In this document: positions 46,553 through 58,755 of the stretch, in pieces
How the letters are laid out: each line of letters opens with the position of its first letter
Position numbering within the stretch: the first letter of the stretch is position 1
DNA from: Endocalyx cinctus
Taxonomy: Eukaryota; Ascomycota; Sordariomycetes; Amphisphaeriales; Apiosporaceae
Assembly: GCA_001600455.1 (NCBI GenBank)
Contig: BCKC01000005.1
Location: 2,728,001-2,792,000 of the forward strand
DNA length: 64,000 nt
Direction: 5' to 3'
Notes under the pieces: model-generated
What the model was told of the DNA's origin: nothing
Seen by the model: the letters and a program-made list of their open reading frames with translations, nothing else
Database searches by the model: none
Position numbers and translations under genes: made by a program

Positions 46553-48003
46553 ATTGTTTTCGATGGCTTTGGCTAGTATTTTCTGGGATCGATTACTATG
46601 GAACGATGCGGTAAAACTGGCGAAAACTTGACGCTTCTTTATAGAAGTATTCGGCGCTGATTAAGAGGTGATTCACGGGAGCAGTCATGATTCTCAATTG
46701 CTAGAGTCCAACTTTTAGTCAGGGCGTTCCTTTACAGACCAGACGATTTTGAAATGCCACATTTTGACCGGGACCCTCCCAAGATTTGCAGCGAGTCTGT
46801 CAACTACATAATAACAATTTATCCGATGTTACCAAATGAAAAGGAGCATCCGGGCTCCGTCGAACGTGTGTGAATGTTTCATAGCAACTTGTGAGTAGGT
46901 TCTTTCTCTTTAACGTCATCTTGCGCCGCGTCAACTTGATGGTCTAGATCGGCATGCGGAAGCTTGACAAACAGATTTACACAGAAATCCGGGGTTTGGT
47001 AGTTTATTTTTACTCTGCTGCTCCAATAAGTTAGTGGCTTCTAGTATACCCAAACATCTCCACTGTTCATGGCTTTGTCCCCGGAGAATTATCCCACGCA
47101 TACTCCTTAGGGGTTAGAGTTGTCTAGATTAGGCTTAAGATTGGCTCATGAGTAGTGTAGTCCACTCTGTGTTGTTGAGCCTCATAATGATCCAACAACA
47201 CTTGATCTGCATGTCAGCATGCCTTGTGTACCATGATGACCTTCATATATATATAGGTATCCTTGATTGTTAATTGGTCGATATTGATTTGATTATGTAG
47301 GAATCTTTAATAAAATTAACAAGTCCGAGGATATACCATTTCAGCTATCTTATTCCCATCACGCTGTTGGTACAAAGATGATGAATTTGAAACCTCACCT
47401 ACGCACGCCAGCCCCAAAATAAGCTCGGTAAAGCCCAAAGGTACAGAGTTCCATGCTTGTCGCTTTTTTTTTTCTGTGTCGACAGTGCGCCAATACTGTA
47501 TTCGCTATCACTTTCATGGGGCAACTTATTGTCATAAATGCGTGTTGGTTCCAACTGCATAATTTTTGGGGTCTAAAGATTGACTTGAACAAATCTAATT
47601 GGATAGAATTGCTCGGATATGAAATTATTTCTCTCGAGCTCGTCGCCCCCTACGACCTGCTCAAAGCGAGTCAAGGATCCTATAGGCAGACACTCAGGGC
47701 TTGTCGGATAACAGGTCATCAGGCACGTCAAAATGAAACCAGAATGGCGTGAACATACGGCACAAAGATAATAACCAAATTAAAGCCTGACCATTATTTT
47801 TTCCGCCATCGATATGTATGGTTCTGAATCGAATCTCAGCGCGTACAGAGAGGTACTCGTAATACGTTAAGATGTCCAAACCCGCTCACAGAGAGTACCT
47901 CAGGCATGCCCTCGATGAACTTATCACGAATAGACAGTTTTTTTTTTTTTTTTTTTTTTTTTCAAAATAAATTCAATTCTGTGCGCCCTGAGATCAGATA
48001 TTC
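46553..48003. other. Spacer, AT-rich, no gene
   Basis: It should contain the promoter of the ATPase-like gene. A 25-base poly-T run lies at 47938-47962 just past the hydrolase gene. A TGTTGTTG / CAACAACA inverted repeat spans about 47170-47202. No gene is seen. Confidence 0.5.
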
Positions 48004-49361
48004 TCAATCCTTCGACGGCACCGATTCGTCCGATTTGGGAGGTTTTACGTCATCTTGTTCTTCTTCGTAAAGTTCTTTCAATTCCTGTTGTCGTATCGAG
48101 CGAATGATATCTTTCTCGGCGCGCCACTTGCGGGAAATGGCCTCAGGTGCATCTCGCGAATAACGAAGCAGGCTCGAGGCAACCAGCTTGTATCCTGGGG
48201 CGTTCCTCGAACCAAACTTGCACATATTTCTATGGTCTAATCCTAATCCCGCCCTGTCCGTGTCGCCTAAAATGGGCGCTGCTGAGTTCTCAGGAACAAC
48301 CTGTAAAAAAAAAAAAAAAAAAAAAAAAAAAGGTAAGTCAGTCAATACGAACAAGTGGAGTATCGGGCAAACTGCAGCTTCTCACATAATCTAACTTATA
48401 GCCCAAGTCTGTCTTTTCTTGTTCCCAAAAGAAGTATATCCTGAAGTCCTTCATCAAGGGAACGAAGTTATCCGTGACATCTTGTAGAACCTCCGAACTC
48501 TCCCTCAGCGCATCTAGCAGCTGAGAGTTAGTGTCTACAAGTTTGGATGGTAGAAGGTCGACGAGGCGCTGCGCGACCGTGGCTAGATTTGCTTTGTCAG
48601 TTCCCTGGTGCGGAGTGCCGAAGAAAAGAATTCCGTATGTAGAGATGTAAATTGAACGTAGATGTCTGATATTTCGGCTAGTACGACTGGAAGAATAAAC
48701 AAGCGCCTTGAAATCATTTTATCAGCCGCGGTTTTTATCTGGGAATCCTGGTGGTCATACTCGCTTCACGATGATTCCACCTAGAGAGTGGCAGATGAAG
48801 ATAATCGGCCGCTCAGTCGCATTTTCTAACTAATAACTTTGGTTAGGCGGGCGTCATGGCAGGTAAGGCGGATCATTCATTACCTCTCTATCCGCAACCA
48901 GTTCCGCGATCATAGTTTGAGCGTGCTGCAGAATGCGATCTGACGATGTCTTGCCTAGTACAGTCGCGACAGAAGCCGGATATCGATATGTTAGAACCCG
49001 TGAGTTTTTCACATCTCTGGGCAACAGATCTTGATCTCCAAGCCAGAACTTGTTCGTCTTGGTTGAGAAGAAGGTGTTATAAGCATTTCCATTGATCCCG
49101 TGAACTGCTACTATACTAATACACAGTTAAGCATGAATTTAAGGAGTGCGCGAAACGCATATCGTAAGGGAACCCTTTTTTTTTCCTAAAGAAAAAAAAA
49201 GGGGGGGTTACTAACTCGACTTCGGGATTCTCGCCACGGTAGACTTCTGTTAAGGCTGCCCCTTCGTCATTTTCTACCCTACTCGTATAGTCAGAGGTAC
49301 CGGTATCCGTTCGATTACGTTTCCGATGTAAACTTTTAAAAAATCTAGATGCGCCGTGCAT
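48004..49361 (-). CDS. Stand-alone SERAC1/SesB-like alpha/beta hydrolase
   Basis: Five predicted exons: 49216-49361, 48884-49115, 48761-48829, 48386-48706 and 48004-48300, 354 aa, all in frame. After a basic 30-residue leader the hydrolase core begins PEVDIVAVHGINGNAYNTF (oxyanion region), then RVLTYRYPASV, and the nucleophile elbow IFICHSLGGIIVKRAL with Ser141. A conserved LFFGTPHQG follows and LDHRNMCKF carries the likely catalytic His. This matches the lipase-like domain (SERAC1/DUF676, SesB in fungal NLR literature) that usually forms the N-terminus of fungal NB-ARC proteins. Here it is free, ending in an acidic tail with no ATPase domain. It likely acts on membrane lipids; the substrate is unknown. 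The intron before the last exon has a pyrimidine tract of 27 T. Confidence 0.83.
48305..48331. repeat. Homopolymer A27 (T27 on the coding strand) in an intron
   Basis: It forms the polypyrimidine tract just upstream of the acceptor of the last hydrolase intron. Length is prone to slippage and could affect splicing. Confidence 0.8.
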
Positions 49362-49951
49362 TATCACAGAGAAGTGTAGCCGTATTGACTACACAATAAA
49401 CAAGGGAGCCCAAATAATTTCGCATAGTGAGAAAGATGTACATAGTGCAGATGTTGGAATCGTAAAAATAATATTTACTGCCATGCCATAGAACTGTTAT
49501 TAATTGATGGGGGCAGATGTATGCTCACCATTTCCCCCAGTAAGGGTATCATATGTAGGTTCGCGTAGACAGGCTTATTGTCAGGCAGGCAGACTCGCTA
49601 GACTCGCTAGATGTCACAGTTCTCGCTTTCCCTGTTCGAAATGCGCTGATCCGTCATTCAGCATAGCCTATCGGAGTAAGACATCCCCGGGGACATGCCA
49701 GCGCTTCTTAACGTGACTTTCTTCAATGTAACTACAGTGCGATTGATTGAAATTACCCCTTCCATTGAAGTTACCCCTCCTCACCAAAACTTGGTAATGG
49801 GCTGAAAATGAAATGAAATGAAACCTTTCAACCCATCTATTACTGGCATACATAAAGCCTCGCCAGTCCTGATGAAATAATCCAAAGATTCGATAAATGA
49901 AAATACTATTTCTCGTGCATTGAAAATTTGTCCCTCACTTTTTGGATCGCC
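49362..49951. other. Divergent spacer between hydrolase and P450
   Basis: Shared promoter space of two divergent genes. A 9-base tandem (AGACTCGCT, two copies) is at 49591-49608. No gene is seen. Confidence 0.5.
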
Positions 49952-51963
49952 ATGTTTTATTTTCACCTGGTTTCCCTAGCATTGGGGTGTTTGTTTATTT
50001 ATCGCTACATCAAATCAAAACGAGAACAAAAGGTAAGATTCCTGAAAAAAAAAAAAAAAAGTTCAATATATATTTATATGAACCAATTGACGAATAATAT
50101 CCATTTTTCAGATATTGGACGCCATTGCTCGACAACATGGTTGTCTTCCCCCACCATTACTTCAAAACCAACGACCATTTGGCGTGGATCGCCTTGAGCA
50201 GATATTCAGAGCAGAAGCCGAGAAAAGGTTAATGGAACTCTTTCTATTCCATTTCAGACAGACCGGGTATACTCTTAAACAAGTATTCCTCATGACGCCA
50301 GCATATGGAACCGTAGACCCAGCCAATCTGGAGGCGATGTTTTCAACTAAATTCTCAGGTAGTGTCTCATTGGTCGCGTATGAATGCTCACTCGCTTACT
50401 TAATATGAAGACTGGTCGTTCGGTCCAAGAAGAGAAATCACCTTTCCCATGTTCGGAGATGGTATCTTTACCCAGGAAGGCGCCGCGGTGAGTACTATGG
50501 AAGTTGATGTCCTTTCACTCGCTCTCCAAGTAGTACCACTTGCGAGCTTGCGTAATATCTTCAATATAACCGGGAATCCGGACAATTCTCTAGGAACTAG
50601 ACGCTTTCTTACTCTTAAGCGCTTTAGTGGAAACATTCACGAGACCTTTTACGCCCACAATTCTTCTATAGACAATACGAAAATCTTCAAGTGTTTCGAG
50701 AGCCCCTCGACGATTTATTCGAGATTCTACCCAAATCTAGTGATGTAGTTGATCTTCAGCCTTTATTTTTCCGTCTGACGCTGGACGTGACGACGGCTTT
50801 ATTATTTGGAGAGTCTATTCACAGTCTAAAGAAATCCGATAATACTCAAGAGGAGACATTCGCAGAATCATTTGACACTGCTCAAAGCTACATCGCGAGC
50901 CGTTTCCGTCTTTTAGATCTGTACTGGCTTATTGGTGGACGCAAATGGAGAGAATCATGCGCGAAAGTGCACAAGTTCGCCGATGAGATTATTGATCAGA
51001 ACTTATCCAACAGTGAAACCGCAGACAGCGAGAATGAAGGCAGATACGTGTTCTTGAAAACAATGGCCAAGGCTTGCCCAGATCGGGATTCGCTAAGAGG
51101 ACAAATTATCAACATTCTCACGGCTGGCCGTGACACTACCGCATGCCTACTCTCTTGGACTTTGTAAGGTACCCTTGACTCTTTATGACTTATTATTATT
51201 TTATTAACATCGGTAGCTTTCTACTCGTCAGATACCCGAGAGTAATGGAAAAGCTACGAGCTGAAGTCAGCGCCCTGACTGTAAAACCAGACATGATAAA
51301 CAGGTCAGACTTGAATGAGATGAAATACCTACAGAACATATTGAAAGAGAGTAAGTATAATTCTTTTTCTCTTTTTTTTTTTTTTTTGTTCAGGGAGGGG
51401 GTGCGGGGGAGAAAAGATGAATTAGTTGTATATTTCATTTAGGATGCTAACATCATTAGCTTTACGATTGTATCCCTCCGTACCTGTTAATACGCGAACA
51501 TCTACAAAGACGACGATCCTACCAACGGGCGGCGGCCCTGACCGTCAATCACCGGTTTTAATCCCCAAGGGTTCTGCGGTAGCTTACAGTGTTTATACTC
51601 TTCATCGACGACCTGATCTTTACGGTATGGACGCGGAAGTGTTTCGCCCAGAAAGATGGGACGAAGATCTGCCACTGTTCCGTGATCGAACGACGCAACA
51701 CTACGGGTACCTTCCATTCAGTGGAGGACCTCGAGTCTGCTTAGGAAGTACGTACTGTCACATCATATGTGAAGCTTATTTCTAATAATAAACTAGTGGA
51801 TTTTGCACTTACGGAGGCCGCTTATACTATCGTCCGAATACTGCAGAGATATCCGACGATCAAACTGCCGGAGGGTGAAAAAGTTGAGCTGACAGGTGTT
51901 GAAAAACAAACAAACACATTGGTTCTACAGATCACGGAGGGTTGTAAGGTAGAGTTTAGTTGA
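49952..51963 (+). CDS. Cytochrome P450, CYP52-like (fatty-acid/alkane hydroxylase type)
   Basis: Seven predicted exons: 49952-50032, 50112-50358, 50411-50487, 50628-51163, 51217-51350, 51460-51747 and 51797-51963, 509 aa, all in frame. An N-terminal membrane anchor spans about residues 1-18. Signatures in order are FGDGIF, WKHSRDLLRPQF, the I-helix TAGRDTTACLLSW, the K-helix KETLRLYPSVP (ExxR), HRRPDLYGMDAEVFRPERW and the heme loop FSGGPRVCLG. The junction into exon 6 is placed after the TTAG at 51459 because it rebuilds ETLRLYP. This is the group II fungal P450 layout whose members hydroxylate alkanes or fatty acids at the end of the chain with a CPR partner in the ER. It lies between the hydrolase and the NLR. 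Confidence 0.88.
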
Positions 51964-52863
51964 CTTATATCTTAATCGCATACCCTCTTGGTGTGCCACG
52001 CAATCTAACCACTAGTTAGTGCTGTGTATATATCCTAGATGGGTATTAATATTCACCCTAAAGACATGCTACAAGATGAAAAAAAAGAAAAAGAGAAGTA
52101 CGATATTCCGTACAAGGAAGAATCATGCAGCGTAACTTAGCATCCTGTATTATAAATCAATATATACTTTGGTAACAATCTAAATGCCGGGTTCATTGGG
52201 TAATGTGAGCGAGAAAGGGGGTGTGAATATATTATGCATCATTAACTTTTCATGAAAACAAACTACACTTAACATAGAGTAAATGATATACTGGATGCGT
52301 TTATATACGCCTGGAAATAACTGAAGTAATCCTGACGTTTCATCGAACGTACTAAGGCTGAAAGCTTTATTGATAATAGCACTCGTTAGCTGGTACTTAC
52401 TGGGCGTGGATACCCCATGTCTCTTCCCATACACACGCACACACCCTTTTGAATCGGGCTTTACACAAAACTGTGGGAGGGTCTGATCTCTGGGTACACT
52501 GTGTGAGCCACAATTCCTCTTACGGAGTAAGTACATAGGTATTGTCGACAGGGCTACGGCCACGTTGGACTTACAAGTAAGCCCCCCCCCCCAGTCCTGC
52601 AAATCCTGCCCCGCTTTCAGTACATAATTAATTCCCAAGTCATTCTGTCCGAAGTTCTCTGCCTGCGTGCATTTATTCCAGGTTTGGCATCTTATTTATT
52701 GTCATTAACTCTTACGATTTTTTACCACTTTTATTCTGCAAAGTGTCTTGCTTGTTTAATGGACTCAACCAGTTGCAGCCATCCACCCCCGACGAGAAAC
52801 TGAGTACCCAAAGTCATTGGCGACATCATTTTGGATCCCTCTTAAGAGGGTTAGCACTCTCAA
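51964..52863. other. Spacer upstream of the NLR
   Basis: The promoter of the NLR should lie here. A 152-codon minus frame at 52180-52638 has no family resemblance and is rejected. A C10 run lies near 52583-52592. Confidence 0.5.
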
Positions 52864-55800
52864 ATGGGGCTTATAACTCTATCTGAGCCCGAGGATGACG
52901 CGTCTTCGCTAACAGATTCAGCTGTAGAGTAAGTACGACGGACAATCTTGCTATGAGCCAGACTGACGCAGTAGTTTTAGCCTTGTCTTCGTTCATGGCC
53001 TGCATGAGCCAAGTAGGAAAGCATGGGTGGACAAGGCGTCTGGTATTATGTGGATGAGAGATATCTTCCCATATGAAAAATATAGAGCTCGACTGCTACT
53101 ATACGAATATGATGCTGACAGGTTGATGGCCCCCGGCGGCCCCGCTGTTAACGGAATATTTGACGAAGCAGTCTCTCTCGCTAATCACCTCGTCGCAGAT
53201 CGAGAGTTGGAGCAGGCCGAGAAGCGTCCCATAATTTTCATATGCCACGAGTTTGGAGGTTTACTAGTGAAAAGGGCCCTTACATACTCTCACTCCCGAA
53301 AAGATATGAAACTCGAGCATATCAGGTCGATTTACCGCTCTTGCATAGCTATCTTATTTATGGCGACACCTCATCAGGGTTTTAGGAAAGATGCTGTCCT
53401 ATACGCGAGTAGATCACGTCATCCAGAGCCAAGCCAGTTCATGCTGAGTTTACTCGAGGGTTCCGAAACATTGCAAGAAATCACCGATAATTTCGCACCC
53501 CTTATGAAACAATTCTCCGTATATAATTTCTGGGAACAGCTGCGAACTACAGTTGGGCGGCATCAAGTTTTTATTGTTGATCGAACCTCGGCCAGTCCTA
53601 TTTGGAACGAGGTCGACCAATGTGGCATAGCAGCTACACATGCTGGAATGGTTAAGTTTAGTAGTTCGGCTTCCCCAGGGTATACTTTAGTCTTGGCTGC
53701 TCTAGACAAATATATCCGATCAGCGCCAACTACTATTAGGAGAAGGTGGGAGCAAGATAATGAAATCATACGGAGAGAACGTCGGCAGGAAGCAGAGGGT
53801 TTGCTCCAAGATAACGTGTACGACAGATCTTCATATGACACTCTTTCTACTGCAACAACAGCATTTGATTCTGTCTCAATTCCATCTACCAACACCGCAT
53901 CAAGCAGCTCGGAGTCTGTAGTAACTATCAATGATGCTGAGGAAGAAGCTCTGACTCCATGCATTAACATACACTATCATGTCCGTCGTCGATCAGAATA
54001 TTTCGTTGGAAGGCACAAGCAAGCCGAGTTTCTTCAGCGGCGATTTAAAACGAGAAGTCGAAAGAAGGGACGGAAACCTGAAGTCTTCGTCATATACGGC
54101 CTTCCCGGATCTGGTAAAACCCAATTCTGTCTTAGATACTTGGAAGAAAATCGCCATAAGTAAGTGCCCTGGGGAATAAAGTTGTTTAATGACACCGCTG
54201 ATCTTGAGGCAGGTACTGGGGTGTATTTTGGATTGATTGTTCAACAGAAGCAAATGCTGAAGATGGGTTCGGGTCTTTAGCCGTTCTTGCTGGCAAGGGG
54301 GCGGAACCTGGCGCTGGCCAGGCCTGGCTATCCAATCTCTCCAACCCATGGCTTCTTGTCCTTGACAATGCCAATGACCCCGAAATGGACTTGTATAAAT
54401 TCATCCCCATCACCGGAAATGGCCACATTCTAATTACGACGAGAAACCCTGGGGCGCAGCTTCATAGCACCGTAGGCTGCCTTCAGTTCAGGGGTATGGA
54501 TCCGGAGGAGGCAATTATGCTACTACTTCGCTTAGCATATCCCGAGAAAGAACTGGATTATACCACCCAAATATACAAACAAGACGCAGGAGTTATTGCA
54601 TCAGAGCTAGGGTATCTTGCTCTAGCTTTGAAGCAGGCTGCTTATACCATCCGAACCCAATTTCTGCCCCTAGGGCGGTACCTACAATCACTTCTTGGCT
54701 GTCGTCATGCCCTACTCAGTCGGCCTATAGTAAAATCTGCTGCAGACGCCAATATTTTTGCCACGTGGGAATTACCATTCACGGGTATTTTAAATGGTAA
54801 AACACAGGAATACCTTGACGCGGTCGATCTTATCCATATGCTCGCCTCCATGCATTTTGTTTCAATCCCTAGTACCGTATTTTCAATTTCTTCTGATGCC
54901 CTCAAGCTACACAAGGGTCTCTCGGTGCGTCCTTCCGCCATAGTCGACTCGAGATCTATGCAGATGGTAGAAGATCGTATATTGACTGCGGCCCGAGTGC
55001 TATACGACCACTCGATTATCTCTATTACCGAGCTGAGCCACAAGCCCGATGATATCATGATGAAGTATCTTCCGAGACACTACTTCACTCTTCACCCAGC
55101 CATTCACCAATGGTCTCGTGAGAGACTCCAAAGGGAGGACAGGAGAAATTGGCTCGACTGCACAGCCGTTATCCTCGAGAATTCCATATCTAGAAACATG
55201 GAGACTTCGGGAAGACCTTTTCGCAGGCTCCTACTACCCCATATCGAAGCATGCCTGTCTCTGCTTCAAAAAACTTATCCCAAATTACCCGAGAACTTGG
55301 ACCAAGCTTCACATTTGGATAGTTTTGCTCGTGTACTTGCCGAAGCTGGTTTGTGGAAGAGAGCACGCTCCCTGCAACTCGAGGTTGTCAGGTACCGGTC
55401 CTCCAAGCTCGGCGTGTCCCACCATTTGACTATTGAAGCTCAAATAAGCTTAGCAAATTCTCACTGGAACTTATTTGAAATGAAAAACTGTCTGGAAGTA
55501 CAGCGTCAGATTCTCACAACTCAAATGTGGTCTCGCCCGTCGCTTTCAGATTGGTTGGTATGGCCACCCTGGAGGCCTCTACATATACCCTACTGTGCCA
55601 CTCTAAGCGACTTGACGAAATCTCTTTGGCTCGCCGGGATTCGTGATCTTTCAAGGCATACAGGAAAGAGGGCCGTTGATGGATTGATGCGGAAACGTGG
55701 CCCTGAAGATCCGCTCACACTTGATGCTTTGTTCAACCTAGCTCGAACCTATCTTCACACCGAGGAATTTGAGAAAAGCGAAGAAATACTAAACAAGGTA

Positions 55801-56598
55801 TTGAAGAAGCGAGAACACTTCTTTGGTGGTGACCATCCCGACACTCTAATGACTCGTAATGAGCTGGGTATGACTCTATGCGCACAGAAGAAGAACCTCC
55901 CCGAAGCTGAACGCTTAGTGAGCGGTACCTTAGAGGCGCGAAAAAGAATTCTAGGTGAAGAACATGCCTATACTCTCTGGTCTATCAACGACCTCTCCAA
56001 GGTTTACATGGAACTAGGTCGTCCCGGCGAAGCCGTAACTATCCTGGAGGAAATAATCCCAACCGTGAAACGAACTCTGGGAGACGACCACGTCGGGATG
56101 ACTATGACCAAGGCAAACTTATCTAGAGCTTATATCCGAAACAACCAGTGGATCGAAGCTGGAGAGCCTATCAAGTGGTTACGCCAGGTCATCCCTCCAG
56201 ACCACCCCGACTGGCTGTACGCTGAGTGGGGTTACGCTTATTATGTGCTTCATAACGAGGATGATGCTGAGACTGCGGAGAAGAGTTGTCTCAGTATAAT
56301 TTCTAAGGTTCTCGAGAAGCGTATCACCACTCCCAACAATTCGCGGGTGGTGGCTACGGTTCAGATATTGCTTAGAATATACGAGGAACAGGGGAGACAC
56401 GGTGAAATAGAGGGTCTAAAAACATCATTCCCTCATGCCGTAAACTATAAGGCGAGGAAAACTATCGATAATATACCCCTCCCAAAATGGAGGCTACAGA
56501 AGGAAGACGCGTCTCCATCCCAAGACGTCACACATAATACAGAAAATGTTCCACCAAGATCTATCAGTGAGTCTAAAATACGAAGTGTAACACTATAA
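52864..56598 (+). CDS. Fungal NLR: SERAC1/SesB-like pseudo-hydrolase, NB-ARC and TPR repeats
   Basis: Three predicted exons: 52864-52928, 52981-54159 and 54213-56598, 1,209 aa. Residues about 22-260 form a lipase-like domain: LVFVHGLHEPSRKAW, IFICHEFGGLLVKRAL, LFMATPHQG and a late THAGMVKF. The nucleophile position is Glu112 rather than Ser, so the domain should be inactive as a hydrolase. After a Ser/Thr-rich linker the NB-ARC begins, with Walker A GLPGSGKT near 395, Walker B WLLVLDNAND and the ILITTR sensor. The rest is helical, ending in tetratricopeptide repeats (DPLTLDALFNLARTYLHTEEF, DHPDTLMTRNELG, EEHAYTLWSINDLSKVY). Such proteins act as ATP-driven sensors in fungal nonself recognition and cell death. 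The gene looks intact. No N-terminal signal peptide is present. Confidence 0.9.
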
Positions 56599-57090
56599 TC
56601 TAATTAGTCTAGGAAATTTCGGTGGTGTTATCATTAGCATGGCGGAGGATTTCATGATAGTCACGAATGTATGAATTAACGTGTTCTCGGTGATAGAAAC
56701 TTGTATATAAATTCCTAATGCAATAATTCACTTTTTAGGCGCACTTGTGTGTTACTCGCGGAAATGTGATGGCCTCTTGGCTCACCTGACGATTTCCCCT
56801 ATTATGTACTCATATAATCAATCGATTAACATGAACTCTAATTTCTGTTTTAAGAACAAAAACTATTCGTCAAGATTATAACGGTGAAGTTATTAATAAA
56901 ATTACAATGTTGATAATCGCTTCAAGAATGGGCGCAAATTATATACAGTAGGCATCGCCGTATATTCTCATCACAGCCGTTCCGCCCTCACTTGAATACG
57001 CACTCAAATTTATAACAGAATTTGCCTCCAGCGTGAAATACATATCATATCACAATTATAAATACTTCCGTATCCAGCTAAACTTCAGTT
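56599..57090. other. Convergent 3' spacer
   Basis: AT-rich 3' flank of the NLR and mannanase genes. I see no gene or repeat. Confidence 0.5.
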
Positions 57091-58755
57091 TTAGTTAATA
57101 TCCGAAACGTGGTCGGTGACAAGGCAAGTCCACTCGCTAGTTCCCTCGTAGATCGTAAACCCATCATTGTGCGTCTGACCGGTGCTCAGCGTCGTGCCAA
57201 GCTGCCAGAATAAATCGGAGGCTATGCCTTCGGTGGCGAGAGCGGTCTGCTGCCACTCACCCTCGATACCGCAGTGGTCGGTAAGAGATCCGTCTTTAAT
57301 TCCGGGAATTCGTTAGTTTAGTAACAAAATACGTCAAGAAAAACACTGATCCCGCGAAAGGACGGCGAAAATGGGGCAGATTAAGGAAGGAAAAAGAAAA
57401 GGGAACTTACACTCCTCAAACAGACACGGCTTACCAGCCGCCGCGCAAGCTTCACCGTGGGCCTGAACCCAGCCGTTACCCCAATCGTAGTCGGTACCCC
57501 AGCTGCTAGGGTAAAGGTGAAAAGTCCCGAAATCGATGTCCGCGACGGCCAAGTTAGCGGCGAAGTCGAGCCCCTCGGTATACTGGTAAGGGTAGCTGCC
57601 GTCGGAGCCGACGTCGAGACCGAACCCTTCGTCGCCGATCGTGACCATGTGGCTGGCGTCGAGCGACTTCACGTACGCCGCCGTCGAGGTCACCCAGTCG
57701 GTGATGACGGAGGTGTCGCACCCGTTGCAGCGCGGCTCGTTGGCCAGCTCCCAGGCGAAGACGGCGGACGAGGACGAGTATCGCGATACGACCTCCTTGA
57801 TGTACGCTCGGTATTGGGTTTGGGCGGCCGAGTTGGTGTACCACCCTGTCTTAGAGCCGCCGAAGGCTTGGACGTACTGTTGGATGGGTTATCACGGTTT
57901 GTTAGCATTGGAGATACGGTTTAGAGATTCGGGGTGGTGATTCTATCGGAAGATGTGCAAGGTGGTTAAAATGAAAAAACTCACGGCATTCATGCCACCG
58001 TAATCATCCCAATTGTTCACGAAGTTTATGATCAACTTGATTCCCCTCTGCTCGGCGGCCTCGACTACGTAGTCGAGTCGTTGGAGACCGTTGGCTCCGG
58101 TGTTGATCGTAGAGCCGCTAGATGATAACAGCTGGAAGTAGACGGTGTTCGAACCAGGGTCGGATGTGACACTATTTTATTCAATTATTAAACTTCACTT
58201 CTCAACTTTTTTTCCTCTTCCTCTTTCGGGTAAACGTACTCATTAAAACCCCAAACGCGTAAAATTTTCAATCCCGCGTTCACAAGCGAGTCTAGGGCTG
58301 TGTCGACGTCGGCGTTGTTGGTTAGGAAACTGATCCAGTACGAGTTCGTCCCGGCGTAATAATCGGTGTTGCCGTCGATATTGAATAGGAGTCCGTTTGC
58401 CGAAGGTGCCGCGACCTGTCGTTTGCTGCTCGTGTCTAAATAGACGCCAAATAAAAAAGGGGTTCTCGTTAGCAAATCAATGCGTGGAAATGCTTAGTCT
58501 CTCCCTTCTTCTTTTTCTCCCGCCGTAGATTTGGAATTGAGAATGGGGATTCGCATATATCGATTGAGAAAAGGGAAATAAATTCATACCGGGTACACAC
58601 CGCTGGCTCGAGACATCGCAGACCGTGCCGGAGGCGCATGCCGTCTTGGCAGACAGATTCTTCCCGTCGCACTGGCCGTAAAACGGAGCTGCGGCCGACG
58701 CAGTACCGACAAGAGCGGCGAGGAGACCGCCGGCTGTGAGAAATTGCTGCTTCAT
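57091..58755 (-). CDS. GH5 endo-beta-1,4-mannanase with degenerate N-terminal CBM1-like module
   Basis: Five predicted exons: 58590-58755, 58240-58435, 57985-58171, 57411-57876 and 57091-57293, 405 aa. A signal peptide covers about 1-21. A short Cys module follows ([22 protein letters not shown]), with the four Cys of CBM1 but few of its aromatic sugar-stacking residues. A linker leads to the GH5 domain: [41 protein letters not shown], the acid/base Glu in [18 protein letters not shown], and the nucleophile Glu in LFEEYG split by the last intron. This is the GH5 subfamily 7 layout of secreted fungal mannanases that cut mannan in plant walls. All junctions are in frame. Confidence 0.88.

Noticed and set aside
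47170..47202. TGTTGTTG / CAACAACA inverted repeat
   Set aside because: Arms are simple-sequence and short, so not taken as a transposon end.
52180..52638. 152-codon minus-strand frame
   Set aside because: No family resemblance, low-complexity C run inside, lies in the probable NLR promoter.
54385..56598. Reading the 737-codon frame as a separate TPR gene
   Set aside because: Splicing at 54159/54213 joins it in frame to the P-loop exon, giving one NB-ARC with Walker A and B in order.
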